Source: 2-12-FULL-60-19 sp041483675
GTDB lineage: Bacteria; Desulfobacterota; Binatia; UBA9968
Length of the DNA: 42,997 nt
Reading direction: 5' to 3'
Assembly (NCBI GenBank): GCA_041483675.1
Contig: JBGPGE010000027.1
Location: 1-42,997, forward strand
Made by a program: the position numbers and the translations under genes
The notes under the pieces: model-generated
What the model was told of the DNA's origin: nothing
The model's database searches: none
The model's input: only the letters and a program-made list of their open reading frames with translations
Shown here: piece after piece, positions 41,508 through 42,997 of the stretch
Layout of the letters: each line of letters begins with the position of its first letter
Numbering within the stretch: position 1 is the first letter of the stretch

Positions 41508-41586
41508 CAGGGGCGACCGGCCGGTCGCCCAAAACCGGGCAGGCACGCAGGCCTGTCCTGAGCCTGGTCGAAGGGCCTGCCCCTAC
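41508..41586. repeat. Palindromic element between E1 alpha and beta
   Basis: A perfect 20-base palindrome (41511-41530, GGGCGACCGG and its complement) is followed by GGGCAGGC (41537) facing GCCTGCCC (41575), with a CCTGTCCTGAGCCTGGTCGA centre. This is a familiar dispersed-repeat type. It lies within what should be a single transcript, so it could lower or stabilise expression of the beta subunit. Confidence 0.75.
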
Positions 41587-41639
41587 AATGACGTTCAATG
41601 AACGCCGCGAATCAAACAAGGTCGCCGACGATAAACACC

Positions 41640-42620
41640 ATGCGTGAGATTACATTCAGTCAGGCGATCAACGAAGCGTTAGCCGAGGAGATGCGCCGCG
41701 ATCCGCGCGTCTTCATCATCGGCGAAGACGTCGCCGAGGCAGGAACGCCGTTCAAAGTCTTGAGCGGCTTGGTGAAGCAGTTCGGCCCTGAGCGCGTGAT
41801 CGACTCGCCGATCTCCGAGGCGGGAATTGCCGGCATCGGCGTCGGCGCCGCGATGACCGGCATGCGGCCGGTGGTGGATATAATGTTTGGCGATTTCGCC
41901 ACGCTCATCATGGATCAAGTGGTGAATCAGGCCGCCAAGATCCATTACATGTCGGGCGGCAAGCTCAAAGTGCCGCTGGTCATCAGGACAACTTTAGGCG
42001 CGACCCGCCGCTCCGCCGCCCAGCACAGCCAGAGCCTCCACGCCTGGTTCAGCCACATTCCCGGCCTGAAAGTCGCCCTGCCCTCCACGCCGTACGATGC
42101 CAAGGGGCTTCTCAAAAGCGCCATCCGCGACGACAACCCGGTCATCATCTTCGAAGATAAATTGATGTATCAACTGAAAGGCCTCGTGCCGGACGACGAG
42201 TACACGATTCCCTTCGGCGTAGCGGACATCAAGCGGGGCGGGACGGATATTACCATGGTCGCCACAAGCAGCATGGTGCAGGTGGCGCTCGCCGCCGCAG
42301 GGATGTTGGAGAAAGAGGGAATCAGCGCCGAGGTGGTCGACGTTCGCACCACGGCGCCGCTCGACAAAGAGACGATTGTCGAATCGGCCAAAAAAACCAG
42401 CCGCGCCATCGTCATAGATGAAGGCTACGAGCGCTACGGCGTGACGGCGGAGATCGCGGCCGTGATCGCCGAAGGCGCTTTTTATAACCTCGACGCGCCG
42501 GTCAAGCGGATGGGCGCGATGGACGTGCCGGTGCCGTTCTCACCGGCGCTCGAAGACCTGACCGTCCCGACGCCGGAATCCGTGGCGGAGGCGGCAAAAA
42601 AACTCTGTGGAAAATCGTGA
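41640..42620 (+). CDS. Thiamine-dependent 2-oxoacid dehydrogenase E1 beta subunit
   Basis: The protein is 326 residues from the ATG at 41640, the start that fits family members beginning MREITFSQAINEAL. An in-frame ATG at 41598 would add 14 residues; neither has a strong ribosome site. Signatures are IIGEDVAEAG, RVIDSPISEAGIAGIGVGAA (near 60-80), the GATRRSAAQHSQSLHAWFSH segment contacting the cofactor, and the C-terminal AEVVDVRTTAPLDKETIV. It pairs with the alpha subunit to form a heterotetrameric E1. Confidence 0.93.
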   Translation: MREITFSQAINEALAEEMRRDPRVFIIGEDVAEAGTPFKVLSGLVKQFGPERVIDSPISEAGIAGIGVGAAMTGMRPVVDIMFGDFATLIMDQVVNQAAKIHYMSGGKLKVPLVIRTTLGATRRSAAQHSQSLHAWFSHIPGLKVALPSTPYDAKGLLKSAIRDDNPVIIFEDKLMYQLKGLVPDDEYTIPFGVADIKRGGTDITMVATSSMVQVALAAAGMLEKEGISAEVVDVRTTAPLDKETIVESAKKTSRAIVIDEGYERYGVTAEIAAVIAEGAFYNLDAPVKRMGAMDVPVPFSPALEDLTVPTPESVAEAAKKLCGKS

Positions 42621-42702
42621 GTTCAAATTGTTCAAAAGGTTCAAAGTGGTTCAAAAATATCTCATCGATTGAACGTGTTGAACTATTTTGAACGACTTGA
42701 AC
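42621..42702. repeat. Palindrome built of GTTCAA heptad-like units
   Basis: Two 34-base arms (42621-42654 and 42669-42702) are inverted copies, each carrying four GTTCAA motifs at 9-10-base spacing, around a 14-base centre. The motif positions match exactly between arms, while the intervening bases differ. It ends 18 bases before the next start codon. The near-helical period suggests a repeated protein site as an alternative to a simple hairpin. Confidence 0.8.
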
Positions 42703-42719
42703 CGGCAGGGAGGTGAGTT

Positions 42720-42997
42720 ATGGGGTTGAAAACTTTCGGTCTGATGGGTGTTGACTGGGAAGAGCGCGTTAACTTAGAGCGTCTTCGCAACGACCGCCTA
42801 AGCCGGATCAAAGCGGCGCTGAAAAAATCCGAGATGGGCGCGCTGCTCTGCTTCGACATGAACAACATCCGCTACATCACCGCGACGCACATCGGCACGT
42901 GGGCGATGGACAAGCTCGTCCGCTTCTCGCTGTTGCCGCAGGACGACGAGCCGATCCTGTGGGACTTCGGCTCGGCGGCGCGCCATCATCAGATCTA
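42720..42997 (+). CDS. Partial creatinase/Xaa-Pro peptidase (M24)-like protein
   Basis: The frame opens at ATG 42720 after a perfect AGGGAGGTGA site and stays open to the window edge (92 codons). It reads VDWEERVNLERLRNDRLSRI, then MGALLCFDMNNIRYITATHI, then a WAMDKLVRFSLLP strand. The pattern A-L-L-x-x-x-x-x-NIRYIT is typical of the creatinase/prolidase N-terminal domain that precedes an M24 metallopeptidase domain. The catalytic domain would lie outside the window. Members include creatinase, Xaa-Pro dipeptidases and DMSP lyase-like enzymes, so the substrate is open. Confidence 0.75.
   Translation, partial: MGLKTFGLMGVDWEERVNLERLRNDRLSRIKAALKKSEMGALLCFDMNNIRYITATHIGTWAMDKLVRFSLLPQDDEPILWDFGSAARHHQI

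Overview
The window is GC-rich (roughly 60%), densely coded bacterial chromosome with no rRNA, complete tRNA, CRISPR array or transposase that I can see. The gene mix suggests an uncultured soil or subsurface lineage near Deltaproteobacteria/Candidatus Binatia, or Rokubacteria/NC10. The markers are DADGH-type amidohydrolases next to an orphan NMT1-like binding protein, UbiD decarboxylases, many small lipoproteins, a sigma-54 regulator, and TreT beside an OtsA-OtsB fusion. This placement is inference from gene content only.

Layout. (1) 1-2971, minus strand: a defence operon with its own promoter, holding a small ORF, an N6-adenine DNA methylase and a gene cut by the window edge. (2) 2972-5470: a low-density accessory strip with G-rich tandem repeats, two copies of a ~185-bp repeat flanking a VapBC-like toxin-antitoxin pair, the C-terminal tail of a second restriction-modification gene, and two decayed toxin-like genes whose small partners (DUF2283 and DUF4926) are intact. 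(3) 5474-14689: metabolism and transport, with an isochorismatase-type hydrolase, a molybdopterin-binding protein, two ChrA chromate transporters around a ChrB C-terminal-domain protein, a TauE/SafE permease, an MFS-SDR pair, a small lipoprotein and MoaA. A tandem array of three hairpins lies in front of the first chrA.

(4) 14918-28956: a probable envelope/osmotic stress island. A membrane histidine kinase overlaps a sigma-54 response regulator. Just downstream is a textbook -24/-12 promoter followed by a run of small exported proteins and lipoproteins, a lytic transglycosylase-like protein, a YbdK-type carboxylate-amine ligase, an orphan MlaC, a membrane-anchored PLD-like protein and several tiny membrane or lipoproteins. 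The trehalose genes (TreT; OtsA-OtsB fusion) follow. A plausible reading is that the two-component system senses envelope or osmotic stress and switches on envelope repair, with trehalose synthesis possibly in the same response.

(5) 29072-34413: a tightly packed plus-strand catabolic operon of two amidohydrolase-2 enzymes, a periplasmic binding protein, an SDR, an isochorismatase-like amidase and a two-lobed Rid-like protein. The substrate is unknown. (6) 34448-42997: a TauE permease, two different UbiD-family decarboxylases around an isoprenylcysteine-methyltransferase-like protein, a beta-hydroxyacid dehydrogenase, E1 alpha and beta subunits of a 2-oxoacid dehydrogenase, and the start of a creatinase/Xaa-Pro peptidase-like gene cut by the window edge. 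Intergenic spaces from about 11 kb onward carry several unrelated palindromic elements of the dispersed-repeat type.
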